A stretch of DNA of 64,000 nucleotides from Mesorhizobium sp. L-8-3 (GTDB lineage Bacteria > Pseudomonadota > Alphaproteobacteria > Rhizobiales > Rhizobiaceae): assembly GCF_016756615.1 (NCBI RefSeq), contig NZ_AP023262.1, forward strand, positions 5,643,501-5,707,500. The letters are read 5' to 3'. The notes under the pieces were generated by a model. That model was given only the letters and a program-made list of their open reading frames with translations. It had not been told where the DNA came from and ran no database searches. Made by a program: the position numbers and the translations under genes. This document shows positions 1-7,484 of the stretch, in pieces. The stretch's first letter is position 1. The number at the start of each line of letters is the position of its first letter.

Positions 1-382
1 CGGCCAAGGTGTAGCGATCAAGCGTCGTCTGGAAGGAAGCCATCGCCTCGTCAAGCATGCCGGCAAGCTTGCAGCAGCGCGTCAGCACGCACCGATTGCC
101 GGTCGCGAAACACTCCACGAGGGCGAAATCGGGCTCGGTCAGCCTGACGACGTCGCCAATGCGTATGGCCTCTGGAGGCCGGCCGAGCATGAGCCCGCCG
201 GAGCGGCCGCGCACCGCCCTGAGAAAGCCGCCGCGCGTCAACGTGTTGGCCACCTTGTTGAGATGCGTCTTCGAGACACCGAAGGTCCGCGCGGCCTCCT
301 CGATGGTGATCAGCCGGTCACCTGCCGAAGCCGCAAACATAAGCATTCTAAGCGCATAGTCGGAGAAGTTCGTCAGCCGCAT
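1..382 (-). CDS. nsrR: NsrR-type Rrf2 family repressor (3' end cut by window edge)
   Basis: Rrf2-family winged-helix repressor; the 127 N-terminal residues are in the window and the C-terminus runs off the left edge. It begins MRLTNFSDYALRML, the family's usual start, followed by a helix-turn-helix around residues 27-50. Cysteines at 91, 98 and 103/104 match the spacing of the [2Fe-2S]/[4Fe-4S] ligands of NsrR, the nitric-oxide sensor. It lies 49 bases downstream of a truncated haemoglobin gene on the same strand, so the two are probably one NO-response operon. A palindrome at 976-1002 upstream of the haemoglobin gene is a candidate operator for autoregulation. RirA or IscR are less likely given the cysteine pattern and the neighbour. 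Confidence 0.85.
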   Translation of the reverse strand, partial: MRLTNFSDYALRMLMFAASAGDRLITIEEAARTFGVSKTHLNKVANTLTRGGFLRAVRGRSGGLMLGRPPEAIRIGDVVRLTEPDFALVECFATGNRCVLTRCCKLAGMLDEAMASFQTTLDRYTLA

Positions 383-431
383 GAGCCGTCCTCCGTCGCA
401 CGCCCGGCCGACCGCAGCCGCCGCCGTGACG

Positions 432-896
432 TCACAGGCTTTGCTCCAGGATCGGTTTGACGCCGACCGTGTCCTCACCCCTGTTGAAGGCGATCGCCAG
501 ACGGAAGCTGTGGGCGATGCGCAGCGCACGCTCCATGAAGAGTGCAGCCACGTCGGCCGGGCAGACGCGCCCTACCGTTGACTGGAACAGCGTGAGCCAA
601 CGCCGGAAATGCTCCTCGCCGAGCCCTGCAATGGCCAGGTGCGGCGGCAACGGGCGACCTTCATAGCGCCCGGAGCGCAACAGGGTCGAGGACCAGAAGT
701 CACACATCTTGCCGAGATGGCGCGGCCATGCCTCGGGCTCGATGGCGGCATTGAAGATCGGGCCGAGCAGATCGTCCTTGCGGATCTCGGAATAGAAGCC
801 ATGAACCACCTCACGGATCATGCGTTCGTCAAGTGCTTCGGGCAGCAAGCCGCCGCCGACGACGGCAGTTCCTTTGCCTGTAGAGTTCTCGCTCAT
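432..896 (-). CDS. group III truncated haemoglobin
   Basis: A 154-residue globin of the truncated group III type, the class that binds O2/NO and is linked to nitrosative stress. Visible marks are the B-helix Tyr in FYSEI (about residue 35), the FW pair at 67-68, and the EEHFRRWLTLF segment around 94-104 carrying the likely proximal histidine H96. The frame stays open upstream to 1106, but that stretch is low-complexity and would cover the palindrome at 976-1002, so I start at the ATG giving MSENSTG. It is the first gene of a probable two-gene operon with nsrR. The N-terminal 15-20 residues are an unstructured-looking extension. No catalytic reductase domain is fused. Confidence 0.85.
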   Translation of the reverse strand: MSENSTGKGTAVVGGGLLPEALDERMIREVVHGFYSEIRKDDLLGPIFNAAIEPEAWPRHLGKMCDFWSSTLLRSGRYEGRPLPPHLAIAGLGEEHFRRWLTLFQSTVGRVCPADVAALFMERALRIAHSFRLAIAFNRGEDTVGVKPILEQSL

Positions 897-975
897 TCCT
901 GTCCTGGTCCTTGTCGTGGCATCCGGCGGGGCGGCGCGGCCCGCGTTCCCGGTACTGGCGGCCCGCGCTTCAGAT

Positions 976-1002
976 AAAACATATATCGTAGATCTATGTT
1001 TT
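976..1002. promoter_or_regulatory. 27-bp palindrome, candidate NsrR operator
   Basis: A perfect 8-bp inverted repeat (AAAACATA / TATGTTTT) flanks an 11-bp centre that itself contains ATC-GTA-GAT, so nearly the whole 27 bp is dyad-symmetric about base 989. It lies 80-106 bases upstream of the haemoglobin start codon. NsrR sites in proteobacteria are AT-rich dyads of about 11-1-11 layout, which this matches in architecture. Binding by the adjacent NsrR is an inference; an FNR/Crp-like site is less likely because no TTGAT half-site is seen. The remaining bases 897-1193 hold no gene I can support. Confidence 0.6.
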
Positions 1003-1193
1003 GCGAAATGCGACACGACACCGCTCGAACCGATGCCTGCAACGAGGATGTTTTGCCGGCAATTGCCGGATGGCAACGGGCATGGGGGCGCGGAAAGCCT
1101 GGCCAAGAAGCCGCTGACATCCGGCGGATATATGCGGACAACCCGCCAAGGCTGAGAGATTGCTAGAAATTATGGCCCTATAGGGGGGCCGGA

Positions 1194-1676
1194 TCAGCCA
1201 CCCTTCCGGTAGGAATAGCGGAAGGTGCAGCGCGGCGCGCCCGCCATGATGGTGTGGTCCCGCACCAGGGTGATGTCGGGATCGTAGCCCTGGCAGAAGG
1301 TGCCGTCGCGGTTGCACGACATCAGATGGCCGATATCGGCCAGGCCCATTTCACGGTAGGTCTCGGCATAACGGCAGCGAGTGACGTCGAAGCTGAACGT
1401 TGTGTCGTTGGTTTCCAGCACCTCGACCTCGAGCGCGCCGTCAGCGGTCCACAATTGGTAGAGCTTGATGAAATCGGCCATCGAGGTCTTGCCCTCAGGC
1501 GCCTTGGCAGCGAAGGACTTGCCCTCTGCGATCGCAGCCTTGCGGACCGCCGCATCGAGAATGGCATCGGCCTGTTCCTTGCCGAGCGCGGCGACCATTT
1601 CGGCATGGATCGGGCCGATCACTTCGGCCTGAAGGCGCCGCTTCAACAGGACAGGAACTTCCGTGCTCTTCTTCAT
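1194..1676 (-). CDS. L-2-amino-thiazoline-4-carboxylic acid hydrolase-like protein
   Basis: A 160-residue protein that resembles the ATC hydrolase family (AtcB type), which opens the thiazoline ring of L-2-amino-thiazoline-4-carboxylate to S-carbamoyl-cysteine on the way to L-cysteine. The C-terminal half carries the family's Cys/Asp-rich core: RCRYAETYREMG (about residue 99), HLMSCNRDGTFCQGYDP, then CTFRYSYR near the end. It begins MKKSTEVPVLL. It stands alone between the haemoglobin and ftsZ genes on the same strand, and no second pathway enzyme (N-carbamoyl-cysteine hydrolase) is adjacent. Most family members have unknown substrates, so the reaction is inferred from family only. Confidence 0.6.
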   Translation of the reverse strand: MKKSTEVPVLLKRRLQAEVIGPIHAEMVAALGKEQADAILDAAVRKAAIAEGKSFAAKAPEGKTSMADFIKLYQLWTADGALEVEVLETNDTTFSFDVTRCRYAETYREMGLADIGHLMSCNRDGTFCQGYDPDITLVRDHTIMAGAPRCTFRYSYRKGG

Positions 1677-1782
1677 CGTGACGCCGCTTCAGTGGTCTCG
1701 ATGCAGAGGAAACACCCTCCTGGCGGGGATGCAAGCCGGAATCGCGCATGCGGCACTTTGGTGCGCGACAGGCAAATGACCG

Positions 1783-2817
1783 TCAATGAACGGTCTGGAT
1801 ATCGCCCGCGTCCGGACGTGGGCGCATGTTGACGATCGGGTCGTTCTGGCTCGGCGGCGCTTCCAGGCCGGTGGCGACGACCGACACCTTGAACTGACCT
1901 TCCAGCGTATTGTCGAAGATGGCGCCGACGATGATATCGGCTTCGTCGCCGACCTCCTCACGAATGCGGGTCGCGGCCTCGTCGACCTCGAACAACGTCA
2001 TGTCCATCCCGCCGGAGATCGAGATCAGCACGCCTCTCGCTCCCCGCATGGAGCTTTCGTCCAGCAGCGGATTGGAGATCGAGGCCTCGGCAGCCTTGCG
2101 CGCGCGGTTCTCGCCGCCGGCGACGCCGGTCCCCATCATGGCGCGGCCCATATCGCGCATCACGGTCTTCACGTCGGCGAAATCGAGATTGATCAACCCC
2201 TCCTTCACGATCAGGTTCGTGATGGAACTGACGCCCGAATAGAGCACCCGGTCGGCCATGCCGAAGGCATGTTCGAAGGTCGTCTTCTCGGTCGCGATCC
2301 TGAACAGATTCTGGTTGGGGATGACGATCACCGTGTCGGCCGCCTTCCGAAGGAGTTCGATGCCCCGGTCCGCCATCATCATGCGGCGCCGGCCTTCGAA
2401 GGTGAAGGGCTTCGTCACCACAGCCACGGTAAGGATGCCAGCTTCGCGCGCGGCCCTGGCGATGACGGGCGCCGCGCCGGTGCCGGTGCCACCGCCCATT
2501 CCGGCCGTGACGAAGCACATATGGGTGCCGGCGAGGTGATCCATGATCTCGTCGATCGATTCCTCGGCGGCGGCCTGGCCTATATCGGGCAAGGAGCCGG
2601 CGCCCAATCCTTCGGTCACCAGCGCCCCAAGCTGGATCAGCCGCGGCGCCTTCGACATGGTCAGCGCCTGGGCGTCGGTGTTGGCGACGATGAAATCGGT
2701 GCCCTCGAGGCCCTCGGCAATCATGTTGTTCACGGCGTTGCCGCCACCCCCGCCGACGCCGACAACGGTCAGCTTGGGCTTCATTTCCGAGATTTCAGCC
2801 TTCTTGGGAATGTCCAT
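1783..2817 (-). CDS. ftsZ: short second FtsZ (FtsZ2-type)
   Basis: A complete tubulin-fold FtsZ core of 344 residues. It has the nucleotide-binding start VVGVGGGGGNAVNNM, NTDAQAL at 47-52, the GGGTGTG signature at 108-114 and the T7-loop NLDFAD at 210-215 that supplies catalytic acidic residues. It stops right after the core with a Pro/Arg/Asp tail and lacks the long linker and the conserved C-terminal peptide that recruits FtsA/ZipA-type partners. Rhizobia commonly carry such a truncated second copy beside a main ftsZ of well over 500 residues. Start chosen at MDIPKKAE; 27 more upstream codons are open but not FtsZ-like. It is not in a division cluster here, so a main ftsZ should exist elsewhere. 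It may co-polymerise or modulate the main protein. Confidence 0.9.
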   Translation of the reverse strand: MDIPKKAEISEMKPKLTVVGVGGGGGNAVNNMIAEGLEGTDFIVANTDAQALTMSKAPRLIQLGALVTEGLGAGSLPDIGQAAAEESIDEIMDHLAGTHMCFVTAGMGGGTGTGAAPVIARAAREAGILTVAVVTKPFTFEGRRRMMMADRGIELLRKAADTVIVIPNQNLFRIATEKTTFEHAFGMADRVLYSGVSSITNLIVKEGLINLDFADVKTVMRDMGRAMMGTGVAGGENRARKAAEASISNPLLDESSMRGARGVLISISGGMDMTLFEVDEAATRIREEVGDEADIIVGAIFDNTLEGQFKVSVVATGLEAPPSQNDPIVNMRPRPDAGDIQTVH

Positions 2818-2936
2818 CTTGCCCGCTTCCTGCGCAACGCCCCCGCCCGAATCGGATCGTGACAAGGGAATCAGATACGCGCGGCCGGCGCAAGCCATAG
2901 AGGCGCCGGCCGCGCCTGCCTGTGGAAGCCCGACGC

Positions 2937-3140
2937 CTATCTCACGGCTGCGATGATGCCGGACCTGACATTGACGAGCAGATAGTCGTCACCGACCCTC
3001 ACCCATTGCTGATTCCGTCCGGCCGCTTGAGGCCATGCTTTTGGAGGTCGCGGACACTATTCCGACAAAGCCCTTTTGTTCTCCGAGGGAATCGACACTG
3101 TCCGCGCCGCGGGCGACGGCAGGCGGTCTCGAACGGTCAT
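2937..3140 (-). pseudogene. remnant of an RcnB-family periplasmic protein gene
   Basis: The only coding-like signal in the 633-base gap between ftsZ and the DedA gene. Reading leftward from 3140 gives TVRDRLP, then an in-frame stop, then a Trp/Gly-containing tail RNQQWVRVGDDYLLVNV followed by RSGIIAAVR and a stop. The pattern 'DRLP ... W V R V G D D Y L L V ... G I I' is the typical C-terminus of RcnB-like periplasmic proteins linked to Ni/Co homeostasis. The internal stop and the absence of a signal peptide or start indicate a decayed gene. The call rests on pattern recognition of about 25 residues. Bases 3141-3450 show nothing I can support. Confidence 0.35.
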
Positions 3141-3450
3141 GATCCCGTTCGCGATCTACGATCTGTGGAACTTCAGCACACGCGGCCGGACTGCCACAAA
3201 TATGCCAATGGCTCGCGGTGGATAGGACGGGGCGAATGGCACCCATGGCCTGACCCTGGAAGCGCTGCCGCGCAGTTGTTGACGGAAGACGGCGGCAACG
3301 ACGGCCGCAGCGGACGCGTCGATGCGAGACGTCCGTATGGCATTCTTGCTCACCACCCTTGAGACCCTGCCGTCCGCTCGACGGGCCGGATCCGGGGTTC
3401 GGAAAGAACGACACGCCAATTCAAAGAGATAGAACTGCGAGCTGATCCAT

Positions 3451-5466
3451 ATGACGATTTTCGGTTTCCTGCAGATGCTCGTGGATCTGATCGAGGCGAA
3501 CCCCACCTTGGCGCTGCTGATCGTGTTTCTCGTCTCGGCCGGCGAGGCGCTGTTCGTCGTCGGTCTCTTCGTCCCCTCCACCGTCGTACTGGTGGCGGCA
3601 GGAACTATGGTCGGCATGGGCAAGCTCTCCTTCGTGCCGATCTTCCTTGCCGCTACCTTCGGCGCGGTGGTCGGCGATGCCGTCTCCTTCTGGTTCGGCC
3701 ATATCTGGAAGGAACGGGTCCGGCAGGTCTGGCCGTTCAGCCGCTACACGCTTCTTCTCGACAAGGGCGAGACCTTCTTCCAAAGGCACGGCGGCAAGAG
3801 TGTCTTCATCGGCCGCTTCATCCCCGGCGTGAAATCGGTCATTCCCGGCATCGCCGGCATGATGGGCATGGGCATGGCGCGTTTTACCGTCATCAACGTC
3901 GTCTCGGCCTTCGCATGGGCCGGCGCCCACATCATCCCCGCGGTCGCGCTGGGCCGCGGCTTCGACCTCGCCCATTCCGCCAATCCGAGGCTGGCAGCAC
4001 TGCTCGTCGGTGTTCTCGTGGTGCTGGTATTGGCCTGGTACCTGACGAGGCTGACGCTCGCATTCACCTTGCCCCGCCTCGACAAGGCGAGACTATGGAT
4101 AGCCGACCACCTGAAGACAAAGGATTCGAGCATCGCAGGGCTTGCTGCCCGCGTCCTGCTCAACGAGGAAGGCGCATTCGTCGCCTTCTGCCTGGCCATA
4201 CTCTGCCTGTTCGGCCTCGCCGGCTTCGCGCTGCTGGTGGTCAACCTCATGTTCGAGCCCGAACTGGCCGCCTCGGACCAGACCATCAGCACGTTCCTGC
4301 AGGCATTGCGGAATGGTCCAGGCGACCGGGTGATGGTGCTCGTCACCATGCTCGCCGACAGTGTGACGCTGACACCGCCGGCGGTCGCCTTCGTCGCGAT
4401 CATGCTCGCGCTCAGGCGTTGGCGGCTGGCCGCCATGGCGACGGTGACCTTCATCGGAGCGGCCATCTTCGTGCCGCTTGCCAAGTCGCTGCTCCAGAGG
4501 CCACGCCCCATGCCGCACTACAGCGGCGCGGAGGCCTTCAGCTTTCCGAGCGGTCATGCCACCCTCTCGATCGCAATCATAGGAGGCATCGTGGTGATCC
4601 TCGCCCACGCCTTGCCGACGCGCTGGAAGTCTGTCGTCTACGCCACGACCGCCGCGTTGCTGGCACTCATCGCCTTGTCCCGCGTCTATCTGCTCGCCCA
4701 CTGGCCGAGCGACGTCATCGCCGGGCTGCTGTTCGGCGGGTCGATGGTGCTGCTGCTGGCATTCCTGCTGCATGGCCGCGAACTCGGCCTGCCCGCGGGC
4801 AAGGTCGCCGTCGCAGTCGGCCTGGTCTATGCAGGGACCTGTGCGATCCATATCGACAGGAGGTTCGGCGATACCCTGGCGAGTTACAGCCGGCCGCTGC
4901 CCGTCGACACGATCTCCGCCGACGACTGGACAGGCGGAGGATGGCGTTCGATCCCGCGGGCGAGAGTGCTGTTCGACGGCGAGTTCGCCGAACCGCTGAT
5001 CCTCCAGACGGACATGCCGCTGCCTGCCCTGAAGACAGCGCTGGAAAAGGCGGGCTGGCGGGAGCACGCCGCGAACCTGTTCTCCAGCACCCTCTCCCAC
5101 ACACTGCCTGCCGTGGGCTCGATAGCCGACCTTCCGCCGCTCCAGTCCTACAATGGCGGACGGCCTGCTCTCGCCACCTTCACCCTCGACGACACGTCTC
5201 GACCCGGCACGCGGCTGGTTCTCAATATCTGGCCTACATTCACCACGATCGCCGGTACGGGCACCAACGCGCCGCTGGTCACAGCATCGGTGACGCGGGA
5301 GGCGCTGGAGCCCCTGCCCTTCGGTTACGGAAAGACCAAAATCGCGCCGCTGGAACCCGATGCCGAAGCGAAGGCGGCGCGCTCGGTTGCCGACGCGTTG
5401 GCGACTACGGGCGGACGCATGACGCAGCCTGGCCCATCGCTGTTCCTGATTGCATCAGGCGCGTGA
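3451..5466 (+). CDS. DedA / PAP2 phosphatase / LssY-like fusion membrane protein
   Basis: A 671-residue inner-membrane protein with three modules. Residues 1 to about 210 are a DedA (SNARE-associated) domain with GRFIPGVKSVIPGIAGM near 122-138, the flippase-like fold of UptA/PopT. Residues about 230-460 are a PAP2 acid phosphatase with all three motifs: KSLLQRPRP near 344, PSGH near 366 and SRVYLLAHWPSD near 410, so catalysis looks intact. The last 200 residues are a soluble LssY-like C-terminal domain. A scramblase-like half joined to a lipid-pyrophosphate phosphatase suggests recycling of an undecaprenyl-pyrophosphate-type or phospholipid substrate, but that is inference. It is convergent with the sigma factor gene; no operon partner. 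Confidence 0.88.
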   Translation: MTIFGFLQMLVDLIEANPTLALLIVFLVSAGEALFVVGLFVPSTVVLVAAGTMVGMGKLSFVPIFLAATFGAVVGDAVSFWFGHIWKERVRQVWPFSRYTLLLDKGETFFQRHGGKSVFIGRFIPGVKSVIPGIAGMMGMGMARFTVINVVSAFAWAGAHIIPAVALGRGFDLAHSANPRLAALLVGVLVVLVLAWYLTRLTLAFTLPRLDKARLWIADHLKTKDSSIAGLAARVLLNEEGAFVAFCLAILCLFGLAGFALLVVNLMFEPELAASDQTISTFLQALRNGPGDRVMVLVTMLADSVTLTPPAVAFVAIMLALRRWRLAAMATVTFIGAAIFVPLAKSLLQRPRPMPHYSGAEAFSFPSGHATLSIAIIGGIVVILAHALPTRWKSVVYATTAALLALIALSRVYLLAHWPSDVIAGLLFGGSMVLLLAFLLHGRELGLPAGKVAVAVGLVYAGTCAIHIDRRFGDTLASYSRPLPVDTISADDWTGGGWRSIPRARVLFDGEFAEPLILQTDMPLPALKTALEKAGWREHAANLFSSTLSHTLPAVGSIADLPPLQSYNGGRPALATFTLDDTSRPGTRLVLNIWPTFTTIAGTGTNAPLVTASVTREALEPLPFGYGKTKIAPLEPDAEAKAARSVADALATTGGRMTQPGPSLFLIASGA

Positions 5467-5559
5467 CCGCACTGTCATTGCCGAAAGAGGTAGCCATGGA
5501 AAGGCCACGCGACGGCCTCGGCGCAAGCCCGCCGCTTCAGGACCAGAGCCTGGTTGGTC

Positions 5560-6315
5560 TTAACCCGGATGGCGTTCGACCGGTCGCTCGTGGCGCAACC
5601 GCTCGACCACCCGGTCGGCCATATGGGCGCAGCGCGCGCCGTCGAATGGAAACAGGTCGCCGAATGCCGCGGAAAGCCGTTCTTCGATTGTGGCGCGCAT
5701 CAGTCGTCGCGCCCTGTGCAGCCGCGTCTTGACGGTTTCCGGCTTGATCGACAGGTGGAGCGCGGTTTCCTCGACGCTGAGCCCCTCGACGTCGCGCAGG
5801 ATGAAGACGACCCGAAACAGGTCGGGCAGACGGTCCACGGCATGTTCCAGGATCTGCCGGATCTGGCTGCGTGCCGCCTCGGTTTCCGGGCCGGCGGGCA
5901 TCAGCGAGGAGGGAAACATGACCAGGCATCCTTCATTCGAGACGACCCCGGCGTCGAGTTCGGTGAGTTCGGCCATCGGCCGCCGCCGTCTCACGCGTCC
6001 GAGAGCCTCGTTCAGCGCGATCCTCGTCAGCCAGGTCGACAGTTGCGCATCGCCGCGAAACCTGTCCAGATTGGTGAAGGCGCGGACATAGGTTTCCTGG
6101 ACGATGTCCTCGGCTTCCGCGTCATCGCGAACGACGCTGCGTGCCACGCGGAAGAGCCGCCTGTTGTGACGTTGGACGAGGACGCGTATCGCGCCCTCGT
6201 CGCGGTGGCGGGCAAGGCCGACAAGCCTCTGGTCATCGAACGAAGCCAGGTCGAACTGAAGCCGTGTGACTGCCAACTGCATGATCCGCCGTTGCCTCCG
6301 TTCCCGGCGCGTCAC
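5560..6315 (-). CDS. ECF-type sigma factor, last gene of cupredoxin operon
   Basis: A sigma-70 family ECF factor of 251 residues. Region 2 is DAEAEDIVQETYVRAF followed by the region 2.4-like FRGDAQLSTWLTRIALN, and region 4 carries LSVEETALHLSIKPETVK plus TRLHRARRLM. The chosen start is a GTG whose last bases overlap the TGA of the cupredoxin gene (GTGA), implying translational coupling; an internal ATG 11 codons in (6282) is the alternative. No anti-sigma gene is adjacent, unusual for an ECF factor, so control may come from one of the two exported proteins encoded upstream or from transcription alone. Candidate target promoters of the GGAACC type lie at both ends of the 7244-7484 intergenic region. 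Confidence 0.85.
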   Translation of the reverse strand: MTRRERRQRRIMQLAVTRLQFDLASFDDQRLVGLARHRDEGAIRVLVQRHNRRLFRVARSVVRDDAEAEDIVQETYVRAFTNLDRFRGDAQLSTWLTRIALNEALGRVRRRRPMAELTELDAGVVSNEGCLVMFPSSLMPAGPETEAARSQIRQILEHAVDRLPDLFRVVFILRDVEGLSVEETALHLSIKPETVKTRLHRARRLMRATIEERLSAAFGDLFPFDGARCAHMADRVVERLRHERPVERHPG

Positions 6316-6836
6316 GCGCGCCGGACCGCCCCTTTGCGCATGATGTCCTCAACCGAGGGGAAGGCCTGCAGCGCTTTCCCCGGCAGCTCACCGTTCGCGC
6401 CGGCCAGTTCCATCCACCCATGCGGCTCCGGTTCCCCAACGACGATGCGGCCCACCATTCCCGCATGCTCGTGCGGAATGCAGTAATAATCGTAGACCCC
6501 TTTCTCGGTGAACGTAACCGAGAACGTCTGACCGGGCAGCAGAAGGTCGGAGTTCCAGGCCCTGGATCCCTTGGGCATGCGCAAGGGCCGGTCGAAATTC
6601 TCCGGACTGTAGGCGGTCGTCGAGTGGGAATTGCCGGGATCGCGATTGATCCAGCGGATGGTCTGCCCGGGTTTGACCAGGATACCCACGGGATCGAACC
6701 ATACATGCGAGCCGTCGGCGCGCCCCTGCATAACGATCTCGACCGGGGCGTCCGCCCGCGCGCCGGCCAGGTGCAGGCCGAGGATGGCCGCACAGCCGCC
6801 CCCTGCCGCCAGGAAACGACGACGCGTCAGGATCAT
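6312..6836 (-). CDS. Tat-exported cupredoxin (blue copper protein)
   Basis: A 174-residue periplasmic type-1 copper protein. The N-terminus has the twin-arginine motif TRRRFLAAGG followed by a hydrophobic stretch, so it is exported folded through Tat. The plastocyanin/pseudoazurin-like core contains the four copper ligands in order: His in NSHSTTAY, then Cys, His and Met in YYCIPHEHAGMVGRI. Such proteins carry single electrons between periplasmic redox partners. Its ATG overlaps the stop of the preceding gene (ATGA) and its own stop overlaps the sigma gene start. Start chosen at MILTRRRF because 13 further open upstream codons would sit ahead of the Tat motif. The redox partner is unknown; a periplasmic oxidase or reductase is not in view. 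Confidence 0.85.
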   Translation of the reverse strand: MILTRRRFLAAGGGCAAILGLHLAGARADAPVEIVMQGRADGSHVWFDPVGILVKPGQTIRWINRDPGNSHSTTAYSPENFDRPLRMPKGSRAWNSDLLLPGQTFSVTFTEKGVYDYYCIPHEHAGMVGRIVVGEPEPHGWMELAGANGELPGKALQAFPSVEDIMRKGAVRRA

Positions 6837-7243
6837 TTTGCGACACGCGCCTGGTCGGAGACAGGCACGTGCCACAGCACGACGTGCACATGCGGTTCTT
6901 CGACGCCCGGATGACCGGCATTGTAGTAGACGTCGACGTGGTCGACATTGCCGCCGGGGGCAGCCAGCGCATCGAAGCGTCTGTCGGGATTGAGCTCCTT
7001 GATCGGCAGCATGTAGATCGTGCTGACGAGCTTGCCGTCATGATCGTAGGCGAGGAACGGGCCGGCGGGCAAAGTCGCGGGATCGACGAACAACTGGCCC
7101 ATGCCGGGGAGGAAGTCGGGCAGCTTCACGAGGCTGCTGACCGCCTTGTACGCACCCTGCGGCGGCGCCTTGGAGACATCGGCAGCCAGCGTGGGCAGTG
7201 AAGCGGCGAGTACCAGCGCAAGCGCGGCGGAAACTATTCTCAT
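6833..7243 (-). CDS. exported His-rich protein of unknown function
   Basis: A 136-residue secreted protein with a clean Sec signal peptide (MRIVSAALALVLAASLPTLAA). I do not recognise a characterised function; the fold may be related to DUF5602/TTHB210-like proteins, which I infer only from layout. The C-terminal third holds a dense histidine pattern (VDHVDVYY, then PHVHVVLWHVP), suggesting metal binding. It is the first gene of a three-gene operon with the cupredoxin and the ECF sigma factor, joined by a 4-base overlap, and has a strong Shine-Dalgarno AAGGAG seven bases before its ATG. A joint role in copper or redox sensing in the periplasm is plausible but unproven. Confidence 0.7.
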   Translation of the reverse strand: MRIVSAALALVLAASLPTLAADVSKAPPQGAYKAVSSLVKLPDFLPGMGQLFVDPATLPAGPFLAYDHDGKLVSTIYMLPIKELNPDRRFDALAAPGGNVDHVDVYYNAGHPGVEEPHVHVVLWHVPVSDQARVAK

Positions 7244-7293
7244 GGCAGCTACTCCTTCTTTGGCGGCGCCGCCGACGTCGCGGCGTCACTGCG

Positions 7294-7322
7294 TTGGATG
7301 CGGCAGCCGCGCCGAGGTTCCC
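7294..7322 (-). promoter_or_regulatory. candidate ECF promoter of the cupredoxin/sigma operon
   Basis: Read on the minus strand: GGGAACC, a 15-base spacer, then CATCCAA, ending about 50 bases before the ATG at 7243. GGAAC-type -35 boxes are the hallmark of ECF sigma promoters. Because the operon encodes an ECF factor, autoregulation is the simplest reading. No transcription data are visible in sequence. Confidence 0.45.
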
Positions 7323-7406
7323 GGAAATCGTCACATGTGCATTGAAGGAGAAGAGCGCCCGAGGCCGGGTCCATTGGTGGCGCGAACGCTGGCGACAAAT
7401 CAGCAA

Positions 7407-7435
7407 GGAACCGATTGCCCTTGGCGAGCGTCTAA
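7407..7435 (+). promoter_or_regulatory. candidate ECF promoter of the Rieske/FAD gene
   Basis: GGAACC at 7407-7412, a 16-base spacer, then CGTCTAA at 7429-7435, about 50 bases before the ATG at 7485. It mirrors the GGGAACC element driving the opposite operon, so both may belong to one ECF regulon. The -10 part and the spacer differ from the other element, which lowers confidence. Confidence 0.35.
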
Positions 7436-7484
7436 GAGGCGTGCCCGGCACCGCATCGGCGGCGCCGGCAAGGAGGAAACGACG

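Noticed and set aside
1056..1069. 14-bp palindrome CCGGCAATTGCCGG as an operator
   Set aside because: Far from the start codon and GC-rich; the AT-rich palindrome at 976-1002 is a much better candidate.
1786..2862. 358-codon plus-strand frame opposite ftsZ
   Set aside because: It is the antisense shadow of a clear FtsZ; it is rich in His/Gly/Asp/Arg from high-GC complement and has no family pattern.
2922..3362. 146-codon plus-strand frame in the ftsZ-DedA gap
   Set aside because: No recognisable family, no ribosome site, and the opposite strand has a better RcnB-like signal.
3915..5732. 605-codon frame inside the DedA/PAP2 gene
   Set aside because: Arg/Pro-rich out-of-frame translation of a well-recognised membrane protein.
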